Assembly: GCF_002102155.1 (NCBI RefSeq)
Contig: NZ_LQOU01000002.1
Coordinates: forward strand, 207,782-271,781
Reading direction: 5' to 3'
Length of the DNA: 64,000 nt
From: Mycobacterium europaeum
GTDB taxonomy: Bacteria > Actinomycetota > Actinomycetes > Mycobacteriales > Mycobacteriaceae
Shown here: positions 1 to 9,263 of the stretch, piece after piece
Numbering within the stretch: the stretch's first letter is position 1
Layout: each line of letters starts with the position of its first letter
Made by a program: the position numbers and the translations under genes
The notes under the pieces: model-generated
The model's database searches: none
Told to the model about the DNA's origin: nothing
What the model saw: only the letters and a program-made list of their open reading frames with translations

Positions 1-1
1 G

Positions 2-421
2 GACCGCTACGACTACGTCCTGATCGACTGCCAGCCGTCGCTGGGGCTGCTCACCGTGAACGGGCTGGCCTGCGCGGACGGCGTGGTCATCCCCACCGAA
101 TGCGAGTTCTTCTCGCTGCGTGGCCTGGCGCTGCTCACCGACACCGTCGACAAGGTCCGCGACCGGCTCAACCCGAAGCTGGAGATCAGCGGCATCCTGC
201 TCACCCGGTACGACCCGCGCACGGTCAACTCCCGCGAGGTGATGGCCCGCGTGGTGGAGCGGTTCGGCGATCTCGTGTTCGACACCGTGATCACCCGAAC
301 CGTCCGGTTCCCGGAGACCAGCGTGGCGGGGGAGCCGATCACCACCTGGGCCCCGCGGTCGACGGGCGCCATGGCCTACCGCGCCCTGGCCCGCGAGTTC
401 ATCGACCGATTCGGCGCGTGA
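2..421 (+). CDS. ParA-family ATPase, C-terminal part (5' end outside window)
   Basis: The open frame enters from the left edge and ends in TGA. The visible start, DRYDYVLIDCQPSLGLLT, contains the Walker B-type VLIDCQPS motif of ParA/Soj/MinD-type deviant Walker ATPases. The Walker A region lies upstream of the window. The rest (SLRGLALLTDTV, then LTRYDPRT and the FPETSVAGEP segment) is the usual ParA C-terminal half. The stop overlaps the scpA start by 4 nt (GTGA), so the two are likely translationally coupled. The same order, ParA-ScpA-ScpB, is found at Rv1708-Rv1710 in M. tuberculosis. Role by family: chromosome segregation together with the SMC-ScpAB complex. Only about 139 residues are visible. 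Confidence 0.9.
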   Translation, partial: DRYDYVLIDCQPSLGLLTVNGLACADGVVIPTECEFFSLRGLALLTDTVDKVRDRLNPKLEISGILLTRYDPRTVNSREVMARVVERFGDLVFDTVITRTVRFPETSVAGEPITTWAPRSTGAMAYRALAREFIDRFGA

Positions 422-1233
422 CGGCCAGCGCAAACGGTGAGGCGCCACCCAAGAACGGTTTTCAAGTCCGCCTGACCAATTTCGAGGGTCCGTTCGACCT
501 GCTGCTGCAGCTGATCTTCGCCCACCGCCTCGACGTGACCGAGGTGGCACTGCATCAGGTCACCGACGACTTCATCGCCTACACCCGCGAGATCGGCTCC
601 CAGCTGGACCTGGAGGAGACCACCGCGTTCCTGGTGGTCGCCGCGACCCTGCTCGACCTCAAGGCCGCCCGGCTGCTGCCGGCCGGGCAGATCGACGACG
701 AAGAGGACCTGGCGCTGCTGGAGGTGCGCGACCTGCTTTTCGCCCGGCTGCTGCAGTACCGCGCGTTCAAGCACGTCGCGGAGATGTTCGCCGAGCTGGA
801 GGCCACCGCGCTGCGCAGCTACCCGCGGGCGGTGTCGCTGGAGGACCGGTTCACCGAGCTGCTGCCGGAGGTGATGCTGGGTGTCGACGCCGACCGGTTC
901 GCCCAGATCGCCGCGATCGCGTTCAGCCCGCGTCCCGTGCCGACGGTGGGCCTCGGGCACCTGCACGAGGTGGCGGTCTCGGTGCCCGAGCAGGCCAAGA
1001 AGCTGCTGGCGATCCTTCAGGCGCGCGGCAGCGGCCAGTGGGCCACGTTCTCCGAGCTGGTCGCCGACTGCGAGGCGCCGATGGAGGTGGTCGGGCGCTT
1101 CCTGGCGCTGCTCGAGCTGTATCGGAGCCGGGCGGTAGCATTCGACCAGTCGGAGCCGCTTGGTGTGCTCCAGATTTCTTGGACCGGGGAACGTCCGGCC
1201 AGCGAAGCCTTGCTAGAAGTGCGGGACGAATGA
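418..1233 (+). CDS. scpA: segregation and condensation protein A
   Basis: This 271-aa protein is the kleisin subunit of the SMC-ScpAB condensin. The N-terminal segment FEGPFDLLLQLIFAHRLDV is the classic ScpA signature that binds the SMC neck, and the acidic middle (QIDDEEDLALLEVRDLLFARL) is also typical. The frame extends further upstream, but that part is antisense-like and overlaps parA. GTG at 418, overlapping the parA stop, is the natural start because the residues after it match the family N-terminus. The TGA overlaps the start of scpB. Translational coupling along the operon is implied by the overlaps. Confidence 0.95.
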   Translation: MTASANGEAPPKNGFQVRLTNFEGPFDLLLQLIFAHRLDVTEVALHQVTDDFIAYTREIGSQLDLEETTAFLVVAATLLDLKAARLLPAGQIDDEEDLALLEVRDLLFARLLQYRAFKHVAEMFAELEATALRSYPRAVSLEDRFTELLPEVMLGVDADRFAQIAAIAFSPRPVPTVGLGHLHEVAVSVPEQAKKLLAILQARGSGQWATFSELVADCEAPMEVVGRFLALLELYRSRAVAFDQSEPLGVLQISWTGERPASEALLEVRDE

Positions 1234-1928
1234 TGAGCGAAAACGTGCCTGACGTCGATCTCGACGCCGGCATCCCGGACATCGCCGAGGCGGTACCCAT
1301 GGACGCCGAGGAACTCGGCTCGGTGCTGGAGGCGCTGCTGCTGGTGGTCGACACCCCCGTCTCCGCCGAGGCGCTGGGCGCGGCCACGCAGCAACCCGTC
1401 TACCGGGTCGCCGCCCGGCTGCAGCAGATGGCCGACGAACTCACCGAACGCGACAGCGGCATCGACCTGCGCCAGACCAGCGAGGGCTGGCGGATGTACA
1501 CCCGCGCGCGGTTCGCGCCGTACGTGGAGAAGCTGCTGCTGGACGGCGCGCGGTCCAAGCTGACCCGCGCCGCGCTGGAGACCCTGGCCGTGGTGGCCTA
1601 CCGCCAGCCGGTGACCAGGGCGCGGGTGAGCGCGGTCCGCGGCGTCAACGTGGACGCCGTGATGCGGACGCTGTTGGCGCGCGGCCTGATCACCGAGGCC
1701 GGGGTGGACGGCGACACCGGCGCCGCGACGTTCGCGACCACCGATCTGTTCCTGGAGCGGTTGGGGCTGACGTCGCTCGCCGACCTGCCCGACATCGCGC
1801 CGCTGCTTCCCGACGTGGACACGATCGAGGATCTGAGCGAATCCCTGGACAGCGAGCCGCGTTTCATCAAACTGTCGGGCGGTCAGGCGCCCGAGCAGGC
1901 GCTGACGTTCGACGTGGACCACGATTGA
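1230..1928 (+). CDS. scpB: segregation and condensation protein B
   Basis: A protein of about 232 aa with the two winged-helix domains of ScpB, which binds ScpA as a dimer. Visible family features are [20 protein letters not shown] near the N-terminus, the central [20 protein letters not shown] motif (the most conserved ScpB stretch) and the [19 protein letters not shown] winged helix. Two ATG codons in tandem (1230 and 1233) could start it; both overlap or abut the scpA stop. A short acidic tail ends at a TGA that touches the next gene's ATG. It forms one transcription unit with scpA and rluB. Confidence 0.95.
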   Translation: MMSENVPDVDLDAGIPDIAEAVPMDAEELGSVLEALLLVVDTPVSAEALGAATQQPVYRVAARLQQMADELTERDSGIDLRQTSEGWRMYTRARFAPYVEKLLLDGARSKLTRAALETLAVVAYRQPVTRARVSAVRGVNVDAVMRTLLARGLITEAGVDGDTGAATFATTDLFLERLGLTSLADLPDIAPLLPDVDTIEDLSESLDSEPRFIKLSGGQAPEQALTFDVDHD

Positions 1929-2671
1929 TGGTCGATACCGAAGGGGTCCGCCTGCAAAAGGTGTTGTCGCAGGCGGGAATTGCGTCGCGGCGCGCCGCGG
2001 AGAAAATGATCATCGACGGCCGCGTCGAGGTCGACGGGCAGGTGGTGACGGAGTTAGGCACCCGGGTGGACCCGGATGCCTCGGTGATCCGGGTCGACGG
2101 CGCCAGGGTGGTGCTCGACGAGTCGCTGGTGTATCTGGCGCTGAACAAGCCGCGGGGCATGCACTCCACCATGTCGGACGACCGGGGGCGCCCGTGCATC
2201 GGCGACCTGGTGGAACGCAAGGTGCGCGGCAACAAGAACCTGTTCCATGTCGGGCGGTTGGACGCCGAGACCGAGGGGCTGATCCTGCTCACCAACGACG
2301 GCGAGCTGGCGCACCGATTGATGCATCCCTCCCACGAGGTGCCCAAGACCTACCTGGCGACGGTGACCGGTTCCGTCCCGCGCGGGTTGGGCAAAAGACT
2401 GAAGGCGGGAATCGAATTGGACGACGGCCCGGCGCGCGTCGACGAATTCGCCGTGGTGGACGCCATTCCGGGCAAGACGCTGGTGCGGGTGGTGTTGCAC
2501 GAAGGGCGCAACCGCATCGTGCGCCGGCTGCTGGGCGCCGCGGGCTTCCCGGTGGAGTCGCTGGTGCGCACCGACATCGGGCCGGTGGCGCTGGGCAAGC
2601 AGCGGCCGGGCAGCATCCGGGCGCTGAGCCACGGCGAGGTTGGGCAGCTGTACCAGGCGGTCGGGCTGTGA
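1928..2671 (+). CDS. rluB: 23S rRNA pseudouridine synthase (RluB/RsuA family)
   Basis: A 247-aa RsuA/RluB-type pseudouridine synthase. An N-terminal S4 RNA-binding domain ([22 protein letters not shown]...GRVEVDG) is followed by the catalytic domain, with the catalytic aspartate in [17 protein letters not shown] and the late motif [21 protein letters not shown] 1928 overlaps the scpB TGA by one base; TTG 1925 is a possible alternative one codon upstream. Position and operon match Rv1711. By family it isomerises a uridine in 23S rRNA, at about position 2605 in E. coli numbering. The stop overlaps the GTG start of cmk. Confidence 0.93.
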   Translation: MVDTEGVRLQKVLSQAGIASRRAAEKMIIDGRVEVDGQVVTELGTRVDPDASVIRVDGARVVLDESLVYLALNKPRGMHSTMSDDRGRPCIGDLVERKVRGNKNLFHVGRLDAETEGLILLTNDGELAHRLMHPSHEVPKTYLATVTGSVPRGLGKRLKAGIELDDGPARVDEFAVVDAIPGKTLVRVVLHEGRNRIVRRLLGAAGFPVESLVRTDIGPVALGKQRPGSIRALSHGEVGQLYQAVGL

Positions 2672-3348
2672 ACGTCGTTGTCGCCATCGACGGGCCCGCC
2701 GGGACCGGGAAGTCCTCGGTGTCAAGGGGATTGGCGCGTGCGCTGGGCGCCCGCTACCTGGACACCGGGGCGATGTACCGGATGGTGACGCTGGCGGTGC
2801 TGCGCGCGGGCATCAACCCGACGGACGACGAGGCCGTCGGCCGCATCGGGTCGACGGCGCCGCTGTCGGTGGACTATCACGCCGACGGCGACCGGTACTT
2901 CCTTGCCGGAGAAGATGTTTCGGCCGAGATCCGCGGCGACGAGGTGACCCGCGCGGTCTCGGCGGTGTCGGCGGTCCCCGCCGTGCGCGCCCGGCTGGTC
3001 GGGCTGCAGCGCGAGATGGCCGAGGGGCCCGGCAGCGTCGTCGTCGAGGGCCGCGACATCGGCACCGTCGTCTTGCCCGACGCCCCCGTGAAGATCTTCC
3101 TGACCGCCTCGGCCGAAACCCGCGCGCGGCGCCGCAACGATCAGAACGTCGCGGCCGGCCTGACCGACGACTACGACGCGGTGCTGGCCGACGTCCGTCG
3201 GCGCGATCACCTGGACTCCACCCGGGCGGTGTCGCCGCTGCGCGCCGCCGCCGACGCGGTGGTGGTCGACACCAGCGAGATGACCGAGGCGCAGGTGATC
3301 GACCGCCTGCTGGAACTGGTCGAGCAGCGAAGCGGGGCGGTGCGATGA
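2668..3348 (+). CDS. cmk: cytidylate (CMP/dCMP) kinase
   Basis: A 226-aa P-loop kinase that phosphorylates CMP and dCMP with ATP. The P-loop is GPAGTGKSS near residue 10. The CMP-binding region contains [12 protein letters not shown], and the [25 protein letters not shown] motif and the RRRNDQ lid are typical of Cmk. The GTG start overlaps the rluB stop (GTGA), and the stop overlaps the der ATG. The frame is open upstream, but the family N-terminus begins at this GTG. Length matches the normal bacterial enzyme. Confidence 0.96.
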   Translation: MNVVVAIDGPAGTGKSSVSRGLARALGARYLDTGAMYRMVTLAVLRAGINPTDDEAVGRIGSTAPLSVDYHADGDRYFLAGEDVSAEIRGDEVTRAVSAVSAVPAVRARLVGLQREMAEGPGSVVVEGRDIGTVVLPDAPVKIFLTASAETRARRRNDQNVAAGLTDDYDAVLADVRRRDHLDSTRAVSPLRAAADAVVVDTSEMTEAQVIDRLLELVEQRSGAVR

Positions 3349-4745
3349 CTTCCGACGGCACCTGGACCGACGAAAGCGATTGGGACTCGGTCGAATCCGA
3401 GCTCGAAGAGCAAGCAGAGGCCGGCCCCGCGCCCGTCGTGGCGATCGTCGGGCGGCCCAACGTCGGCAAGTCCACGTTGGTCAACCGGATCCTGGGACGG
3501 CGCGAGGCGGTGGTGCAGGACATTCCCGGTGTGACCCGCGACCGGGTGTCCTACGACGCGCTGTGGACCGGCCGCCGGTTCGTCGTGCAGGACACCGGGG
3601 GATGGGAGCCCGACGCTAAGGGTCTGCAGCAACTGGTGGCCGAGCAGGCGTCGGTGGCCATGCGCACCGCCGACGCGGTGATCCTGGTGGTCGACGCCAC
3701 CGTCGGCGCCACCGCGGCCGACGAGGCCGCCGCCCGGATCCTGCTGCGCTCGGGAAAGCCGGTCTTCCTGGCCGCCAACAAGGTTGACAGCGAAAAGGGT
3801 GAAGCGGACGCGGCGGCGTTGTGGTCGCTGGGGCTCGGCGAGCCGCACGCGATCAGCGCGATCCACGGTCGCGGCGTCGCCGACCTGCTCGACGAGGTGC
3901 TGGCCGCGCTGCCGGAGGTGTCCGAAGCCGCGCCCGCGCCGGGCGGCCCGCGCCGCGTGGCGCTGGTCGGCAAGCCGAATGTGGGCAAGAGCTCGCTGCT
4001 GAACAAGCTGGCCGGGGACGAGCGCTCGGTGGTCCACGACGTCGCCGGGACCACCGTGGACCCGGTGGACTCGCTCATCGAACTGGGCGGCAAGGTATGG
4101 CGGTTCGTCGACACCGCGGGCTTGCGCCGCAAGGTCGGTCAGGCCAGCGGGCATGAGTTCTACGCCTCGGTGCGCACGCGTTCGGCGATCGACGCGGCCG
4201 AGGTGGTCGTGGTGCTCATCGACGCCTCGCAGCCGCTGACCGAACAGGATCAGCGGGTGCTGTCGATGGTCATCGAGGCGGGCCGGGCGCTGGTGCTGGC
4301 CTTCAACAAGTGGGATCTGGTGGACGAGGACCGGCGCGAACTCCTCGAGCGCGAGATCGACCGCGAACTGGTGCAGCTGCGGTGGGCGCAACGGGTCAAC
4401 ATCTCCGCCCGGACGGGACGCGCGGTGCAGAAGCTGGTGCCCGCGATGGAGACGGCGTTGGCGTCGTGGGACACGCGCATCCCGACGGGCCCGCTCAACG
4501 CGTGGCTGAAAGAGGTGGTGGCCGCGACGCCGCCACCGGTGCGCGGGGGCAAGCAACCGCGCATCCTGTTCGCCACCCAGGCCACCGCCAGGCCGCCGAC
4601 GTTCGTGCTGTTCACCACCGGCTTTCTGGAGGCCGGTTACCGGCGCTTTCTGGAGCGGCGGCTGCGCGAGGCCTTCGGTTTCGAGGGCAGCCCGATCCGG
4701 ATCAACGTGCGGGTGCGCGAGAAGCGTGGGGCCAAGCGGCGCTGA
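3345..4745 (+). CDS. der: ribosome biogenesis GTPase Der (EngA)
   Basis: A 466-aa double GTPase essential for 50S assembly. After a short acidic N-terminal extension ([13 protein letters not shown]) it has G domain 1 (P-loop GRPNVGKST, then [16 protein letters not shown] and NKVD) and G domain 2 ([28 protein letters not shown] and NKWD). A KH-like C-terminal domain follows, ending in a basic tail ([10 protein letters not shown]). ATG 3345 overlaps the cmk stop by 4 nt. It is the last gene of the operon and converges on the tetR gene, with about 29 nt between the stops. Ortholog of Rv1713. Confidence 0.96.
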   Translation: MTSDGTWTDESDWDSVESELEEQAEAGPAPVVAIVGRPNVGKSTLVNRILGRREAVVQDIPGVTRDRVSYDALWTGRRFVVQDTGGWEPDAKGLQQLVAEQASVAMRTADAVILVVDATVGATAADEAAARILLRSGKPVFLAANKVDSEKGEADAAALWSLGLGEPHAISAIHGRGVADLLDEVLAALPEVSEAAPAPGGPRRVALVGKPNVGKSSLLNKLAGDERSVVHDVAGTTVDPVDSLIELGGKVWRFVDTAGLRRKVGQASGHEFYASVRTRSAIDAAEVVVVLIDASQPLTEQDQRVLSMVIEAGRALVLAFNKWDLVDEDRRELLEREIDRELVQLRWAQRVNISARTGRAVQKLVPAMETALASWDTRIPTGPLNAWLKEVVAATPPPVRGGKQPRILFATQATARPPTFVLFTTGFLEAGYRRFLERRLREAFGFEGSPIRINVRVREKRGAKRR

Positions 4746-4774
4746 GCGCCATGGGGTGATGCCTGCCCATGTGC

Positions 4775-5380
4775 CTACAGGGGCGCGGTCACAATGGCAG
4801 ACAGGACAGCTACGAGTTCCCGGGTCGCCCGCGTGCGCGCTCGCGAGGAGATGAGTTCACCGCGGCGCTCGTAGTCGGCCATCAACGCGAACATCGCGAT
4901 GGTCATCAGGTGGATGCGGTGAGCCTGCTTGCGACGGTCGCTGGGCGGCAGGCAGTTTCGTAGCAGCCGCGTCAGCGCGATCACCGTCGGGTAACTCTCG
5001 CCACGCGGAACCAACTGTGCCATCACGGGATGGGTCTGGATTTGTTCGACGAAGCGCGCGTAGTGGGTAGCCCCCTGCTGGTAGGGAATGGTCAACGCGG
5101 GGGCGACGATCGCCTCGACGACGTCGGCGACGGTGCGGTCCGGTCGGCCTTGCAAATTTCGCAGGAGCTCGCCGCGTCGCCGCTCGAGGTGGGTCATGCG
5201 CCGATCGAAGGTGGCCTGGATGAGCCCGTCGAGATTGCCGAAGTGATAGATCACCGCCGAGTTGTTGCCATGACCAGACTGCGCCGCGATCTCCCGCGCG
5301 CTGACATCGAGGCCTCGTTCACCGATCAATCGTTCGGCGGTGTCCATCAGTGTTTCGCGTGCCGCGGATGCGCTCGTCAT
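4775..5380 (-). CDS. TetR/AcrR-family transcriptional regulator
   Basis: A 201-aa one-component repressor. The N-terminal helix-turn-helix covers about residues 8-55 (RETLMDTAERLIGERGLDVSAREIAAQSG, then the recognition stretch NNSAVIYHFGNLDGLIQATFDRR). The rest is a divergent ligand-binding domain. ATG 5380 was chosen because the TetR fold starts directly after it; upstream residues in the same frame look non-coding. It is transcribed divergently from the phosphotransferase at 5478. Two similar palindromes between them (5427-5440 and 5451-5466) are likely its operators, so it probably represses itself and the neighbour. The inducer is unknown. Confidence 0.9.
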   Translation of the reverse strand: MTSASAARETLMDTAERLIGERGLDVSAREIAAQSGHGNNSAVIYHFGNLDGLIQATFDRRMTHLERRRGELLRNLQGRPDRTVADVVEAIVAPALTIPYQQGATHYARFVEQIQTHPVMAQLVPRGESYPTVIALTRLLRNCLPPSDRRKQAHRIHLMTIAMFALMADYERRGELISSRARTRATRELVAVLSAIVTAPL

Positions 5381-5426
5381 GGCCGCGCCGTTCGGCACGG
5401 AGCAGGGCGATTCATGACTACCGATT

Positions 5427-5440
5427 AAAGCATATGCTTT
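5427..5440. promoter_or_regulatory. candidate TetR operator 1
   Basis: Perfect 14-bp palindrome AAAGCATATGCTTT between the divergent tetR and phosphotransferase genes. It shares the AAAGC...GCTTT half-sites with a second palindrome centred 25 bp away. The location and repeated half-site fit a TetR dimer operator overlapping both promoters. Confidence 0.65.
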
Positions 5441-5450
5441 GTTGACAGGA

Positions 5451-5466
5451 TAAAGCACCCGCTTTA
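5451..5466. promoter_or_regulatory. candidate TetR operator 2
   Basis: Inverted repeat TAAAGC-ACCC-GCTTTA with perfect 6-bp arms, 11 bp upstream of the phosphotransferase ATG. Same half-site as operator 1, but with a different central spacer. Confidence 0.65.
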
Positions 5467-5477
5467 CGGTTGCCGCT

Positions 5478-6584
5478 ATGCCGGAACGCCAAGCGATCCC
5501 CATTGAGCCGGAGGAATTCACCGCACCGCTCGTACAGCGCCTGATCAACACCAAGCATCCCGATGTGGTCGTCGAGCGGGTCCGCGTCGTCGATGCGGCT
5601 CTCGCCAGCGATGGCGAGGAGCGGGTGTCGACGGCTCGCAGGATCGCGGTGGAGGCCGACTACGGTGCGGGCGGCGAACGTCTGCCACGGCGACTCATGA
5701 TCAAAGTCGCACGGCCCGGTCTGGGCGATATTCCGTTGTACGACAACGAAGTGAACGTGTACGCCAAAGTCGGCGACGAGTTGCCTGTGAACACCCCCCG
5801 TTGCCTGGGTGCGCTCCGCGATGCGGCTACCGCCAGCTTCGGCCTGGTGCTGGAAGATCTGCGGCCCCTGGGTGTTTCGTTCGCCTCCGTCGCGACCCCT
5901 ATCGGACCGGAGGGGATGAAGAAGCTGCTGGACCAGCTCGCGGCGCTGCATGCCACCTACTGGGAGTCCCCGCGTTTCGACTCCGACCTGGCTTGGGTTC
6001 TTCCGCACATCAGCGGTCCCATTCATGAGCTGTTCAGTCACCAGGCCGGTGTACCGATGTTGATCAAGTGGGAAGTACAGAGCCGGCAATTCAAGCGAGA
6101 GCTCGTGGAATCGGTCGATGAAACGGCAGAATCACTGCTGCGCAACGTTGCCCGCGCGCAGGCGCACCAGGCTACGTTGCCGTTGACCCTCGTGCACGGC
6201 GATGCGCACGCCGGCAACACCTATCTGTTGCCCGACGGGGACAGGGGTTTGGTCGACTGGCAATTGACCGCGCGGGGTTATTGCATGCATGACGTGACCT
6301 ACATTCTGCTGACCGGATTGTCGGTGGATGAGCGTCGCCGACACGAGCGCAGCTTGATCGATTACTACCGGCGCCGTCTCATCCAGGAGGGCGTCAGCGA
6401 TGTGCCGTCACTCGAGGAACTCATCTTCGAGCATCGCCTGGCCGCGGCATGGTGCTTGTGCATCGGATGGTTGACCACTCCGATCGAGAATTACGGATGG
6501 GAAATCAACGCCGCCAACCATGTCCGGCTGGCTACTGCCTATCGCGACTTGGACTCCCACGGGGCGTTCTCCGAACTGAGCTGA
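5478..6584 (+). CDS. phosphotransferase family protein (APH/ecdysteroid-kinase-like)
   Basis: A 368-aa kinase-fold protein of the aminoglycoside phosphotransferase superfamily. The N-lobe carries RRLMIKVARPG (nucleotide lysine), followed by the acidic LVLEDLRPLG strand. The catalytic loop is LVHGDAHAGNTYL (HGDxHxxN) and the metal-binding aspartate lies in RGLVDWQLTARG. In this family the substrate is often a small hydroxylated molecule such as a steroid or choline-like compound; nothing here identifies it. The start sits 11 bp from the second palindromic operator, so expression is probably controlled by the divergent TetR protein. It has no operon partner on its own strand. Confidence 0.85.
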   Translation: MPERQAIPIEPEEFTAPLVQRLINTKHPDVVVERVRVVDAALASDGEERVSTARRIAVEADYGAGGERLPRRLMIKVARPGLGDIPLYDNEVNVYAKVGDELPVNTPRCLGALRDAATASFGLVLEDLRPLGVSFASVATPIGPEGMKKLLDQLAALHATYWESPRFDSDLAWVLPHISGPIHELFSHQAGVPMLIKWEVQSRQFKRELVESVDETAESLLRNVARAQAHQATLPLTLVHGDAHAGNTYLLPDGDRGLVDWQLTARGYCMHDVTYILLTGLSVDERRRHERSLIDYYRRRLIQEGVSDVPSLEELIFEHRLAAAWCLCIGWLTTPIENYGWEINAANHVRLATAYRDLDSHGAFSELS

Positions 6585-6783
6585 CGCGACGTGAGGCCGG
6601 GCGTTGCGACGCGGCTCTCCCGAACCGATTGATGCCCCTCGAATCCGATAGCGCCGGCGATATCACGGTTGCGAATCGCCGCACCGTACTGCCGCGGTGG
6701 TACGTGATCCCACGATACGGCATGTGAAAGCTGTATCACAAGAATCTACGTTGACTTCCTCTCCTCAACGGACCTATCGTTCT

Positions 6784-6815
6784 CGTATAGCGGGTTGCAG
6801 GACCCGTATTGCGGG
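6784..6815 (+). promoter_or_regulatory. direct repeats upstream of the SDR-cyclase-IclR operon
   Basis: Two 11-bp copies, CGTATAGCGGG (6784-6794) and CGTATTGCGGG (6805-6815), lie 21 bp apart (two helical turns), ending 13 bp before the SDR start. Further upstream is an imperfect 20-bp palindrome at 6685-6704 (arms CGTAC/GTACG). These are candidate binding sites for the IclR protein encoded at the operon's end. This is inference from position and spacing only. Confidence 0.4.
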
Positions 6816-6828
6816 ACATGGAGGCAGG

Positions 6829-7614
6829 GTGAACGTGGCACAGCAGGCGCCCACCGCCGCGCGCTTCAGCGTCGAAGACAAGTCGATCCTGATCACCGGG
6901 GCGAGCGGTGCGCTGGGCAGCGTTGCCGCCCGGGCGCTGGCCGGCGCCGGCGCGCGACTGACGGTGGCGGGCGGCAACGCCGCCGCACTGGACGACCTCG
7001 GCATCGACAACGCCGCGTTGGTCGCCCGCCGCCCCGACACCCCCGCCGACGCCCGGGCCATGGTGGAGGCGGCGCTCGCCCGCCATGGCCGGCTCGACGG
7101 CGTGCTGGTGGCCTCGGGCATGAATCACGTCGCGCCCATCACCGAGATGGCCGTCGAGGACTTCGACAAGGTGATGGACGCCAACGCCCGGGGCGCCTGG
7201 CTGGTCTGCCGGGCGGCCGGGCGGATCCTGCTCGAACAGGGCGATGGCGGCAGCGTCGTGCTGGTCTCGTCGGTCCGCGGATCCCTCGGCAGCCCCGCCG
7301 GCTATAGCGCCTACTGTCCGTCCAAGGGTGCCACCGACCTGCTCGCCAAGTCGTTGGCGGCCGAGTGGGGCGCGGCGGGCATTCGCGTGAATGCGGTCGC
7401 GCCCACGGTGTTCCGTTCGCAGCTGACGGAGTGGATGTACGCCGACGACGAGAAGGGCCGCGCCGCCCGCGAAGCGGTGTTCGCCCGGATCCCGTTGCGG
7501 CGCTTCGCCGAACCGGAGGACTTCATCGGCGCGCTGATCTATCTGCTCAGCGACGCATCCAGCTTCTACACCGGCCAGGTGATGTACCTGGACGGCGGAT
7601 ACACCGCGTGCTGA
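6829..7614 (+). CDS. SDR-family NAD(P)-dependent oxidoreductase
   Basis: A 261-aa short-chain dehydrogenase. The Rossmann glycine motif is TGASGALGS, followed by a NAG-like motif (ASGMNHVAPI). The catalytic triad region has S in LVSSVRGSLG and YxxxK in YCPSKGATDLLAKSLA, and the C-terminal YLDGGYTA is typical of the classical family. GTG 6829 is preceded by GGAGG at 6820-6824 (4-nt gap); GTG 6835 is an alternative. It is the first gene of an operon with a cyclase and an IclR regulator, a cluster resembling Rv1714-Rv1719. The substrate is unknown, perhaps a small hydroxy or keto acid in a catabolic route. Confidence 0.88.
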   Translation: MNVAQQAPTAARFSVEDKSILITGASGALGSVAARALAGAGARLTVAGGNAAALDDLGIDNAALVARRPDTPADARAMVEAALARHGRLDGVLVASGMNHVAPITEMAVEDFDKVMDANARGAWLVCRAAGRILLEQGDGGSVVLVSSVRGSLGSPAGYSAYCPSKGATDLLAKSLAAEWGAAGIRVNAVAPTVFRSQLTEWMYADDEKGRAAREAVFARIPLRRFAEPEDFIGALIYLLSDASSFYTGQVMYLDGGYTAC

Positions 7615-7625
7615 GAGGAAACACC

Positions 7626-8456
7626 ATGAGCATCACCTGGCCGCTCGGCGAGGCCGAAGCGGCGTTGGAGTTCTACGACCTGTCGCACCCGTGGGGTCAC
7701 GGGGCGCCCGCGTGGCCGTACTTCGAGGACGTCAAGATCGAGCGCCTGCACAACATGGCGCGAAGCCGGGTGCTCACCCAAAAGATCACCACCGTCATGC
7801 ATTCCGGCACGCACATCGACGCGCCGGCACACGTCGTGGAGGGCACGCCGTTCCTGCACGAGATCCCGCTGAGCGCCTTCTTCGGCACCGGCGTCGTGGT
7901 CTCGATCCCCAAGGGCAAGTGGGGAGTCGTCACCGCCGAGGACCTGGAGAAGGCGACGCCCGAGATCCGGCCGGGCGACATCGTCGTCGTCAACACCGGC
8001 TGGCACCACAAGTACGCCGACAGCGCGGAGTACTACGCCTACTCCCCGGGCTTCTACCGGGAGGCCGGCGAGTGGTTCGCCGACAAGGGCGTCAAGGCCG
8101 TCGGCACCGACACCCAGGCGCTGGACCATCCGCTGGCCACCTCGATCGGACCGCACGGGCCGGCCGAACACACCGGCGGGCTGTTGCCCTGGGCGGTAAG
8201 GGAATACGAGGAGGAGACCGGACGCAGGGTGCTCGACGACTTTCCCGAGTGGGAGCCCTGTCACCGGGCCATCCTGTCCCAGGGGATTTACGGCTTCGAG
8301 AACGTCGGTGGCGACCTGGACAAGGTCACCGGCAAGCGGGTCACGTTTGCGGCGTTCCCGTGGCGCTGGGTGGGCGGCGACGGGTGCATCGTGCGGCTGG
8401 TGGCGATCGTCGACCCCACGGGTAACTACCGCATCGAGACGGGCCGGGCGGCATGA
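7626..8456 (+). CDS. cyclase family protein (kynurenine formamidase-like metal hydrolase)
   Basis: A 276-aa protein of the cyclase/KynB superfamily. The metal-binding signature HSGTHIDAPAH (HxGTHxDxPxH) is complete, and a later histidine and glutamate lie in GPAEHTGGLL. Family members hydrolyse amides or cyclise polyketides using Zn or Mn. It begins 11 nt after the SDR stop, with a GAGAGGAAACACC leader as ribosome site, and ends overlapping the IclR start by 4 nt (ATGA). It resembles Rv1716. A role in ring-opening or amide hydrolysis in the same pathway as the SDR is plausible but unproven. Confidence 0.87.
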   Translation: MSITWPLGEAEAALEFYDLSHPWGHGAPAWPYFEDVKIERLHNMARSRVLTQKITTVMHSGTHIDAPAHVVEGTPFLHEIPLSAFFGTGVVVSIPKGKWGVVTAEDLEKATPEIRPGDIVVVNTGWHHKYADSAEYYAYSPGFYREAGEWFADKGVKAVGTDTQALDHPLATSIGPHGPAEHTGGLLPWAVREYEEETGRRVLDDFPEWEPCHRAILSQGIYGFENVGGDLDKVTGKRVTFAAFPWRWVGGDGCIVRLVAIVDPTGNYRIETGRAA

Positions 8457-9211
8457 GCGTCGTCGCAGAGGAGGCCCGTGGCAGCGGGATTCAGGTCATC
8501 GCCCGCGCGGCGGAGATGCTGCGGCTGCTGCAGGCGCACCCGGGCGGGCTCAGCCAGGCCGAGATCGGCGACCGGCTGGGCATGGCGCGCTCCACGGTCA
8601 GCCGGATCCTCAACGCGCTGGAGGACGAGGGGCTGGTCGCCTCGCGCGGGGGCCGCGGCGGGTACCGGCTGGGACCGGAGATCGCGCGGATGGCCAACAC
8701 CGTGCGCCTCGGCATCGTGATGGACGTGCACCCGTTCATGGAGGAGCTGTCGCGGGAGTTGGGGGAGACGGTCGACCTCTCGATCCTGGACGGGGACCGC
8801 GCGACCTTCGTGGACCAGGTCGTCTCGCCACACCGGTTGCGGGCGATCAGCGCGGTGGGCGAGTCGTTTCCCCTGCACTGCTGCGCCAACGGCAAGGCGC
8901 TGCTGGCCGGCCTGCCGCCCGAGCAGCTGCCGAGCCGGCTGGCCCGGCTCACCCCCAACACCATCACCAGCCCGGCGGCGCTGCGCGCCGAGCTCGAGCG
9001 GGTGCGCGCCGAGGGCGTCGCCTATGACCGCGAGGAGCAGACCGAGGGTATCTGCGCGGTGGGCGCGGTGCTCAAGGGCGTGGCCGGGCACGCGGTGGCG
9101 GTCAGCGTGCCCGTCCCTGCGCAGCGGTTCTACGGCCGCGAATCCCAACTGGCGCAGGCGCTGCGGGCGTGGGTGGAGAACGTCGACGCCTGGTTGGCGG
9201 CGCAGGGATGA
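8453..9211 (+). CDS. IclR-family transcriptional regulator
   Basis: A 252-aa regulator. The N-terminal winged HTH (IQVIARAAEMLRLLQAHPGG, then LSQAEIGDRLGMARSTVSRIL) is followed by the effector-binding GAF-like IclR domain (VDLSILDGDRATFVDQV, then CANGKALLAGL and GVAYDREEQTEGICAVGAVL). Translation is coupled to the cyclase by the ATGA overlap. It corresponds to Rv1719. It likely senses a substrate or product of the SDR/cyclase pathway and controls the operon through sites upstream of 6829. Confidence 0.92.
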   Translation: MSVVAEEARGSGIQVIARAAEMLRLLQAHPGGLSQAEIGDRLGMARSTVSRILNALEDEGLVASRGGRGGYRLGPEIARMANTVRLGIVMDVHPFMEELSRELGETVDLSILDGDRATFVDQVVSPHRLRAISAVGESFPLHCCANGKALLAGLPPEQLPSRLARLTPNTITSPAALRAELERVRAEGVAYDREEQTEGICAVGAVLKGVAGHAVAVSVPVPAQRFYGRESQLAQALRAWVENVDAWLAAQG

Positions 9212-9263
9212 ATCGGGCCGGGCCGCCCCGGTTGTGCGTTGCAGCGGTCCGCCGCTACGACGC

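Noticed and set aside
3207..4556. 449-aa reverse frame opposite cmk/der
   Set aside because: Shadow of two well-identified genes; histidine- and arginine-rich with no motif.
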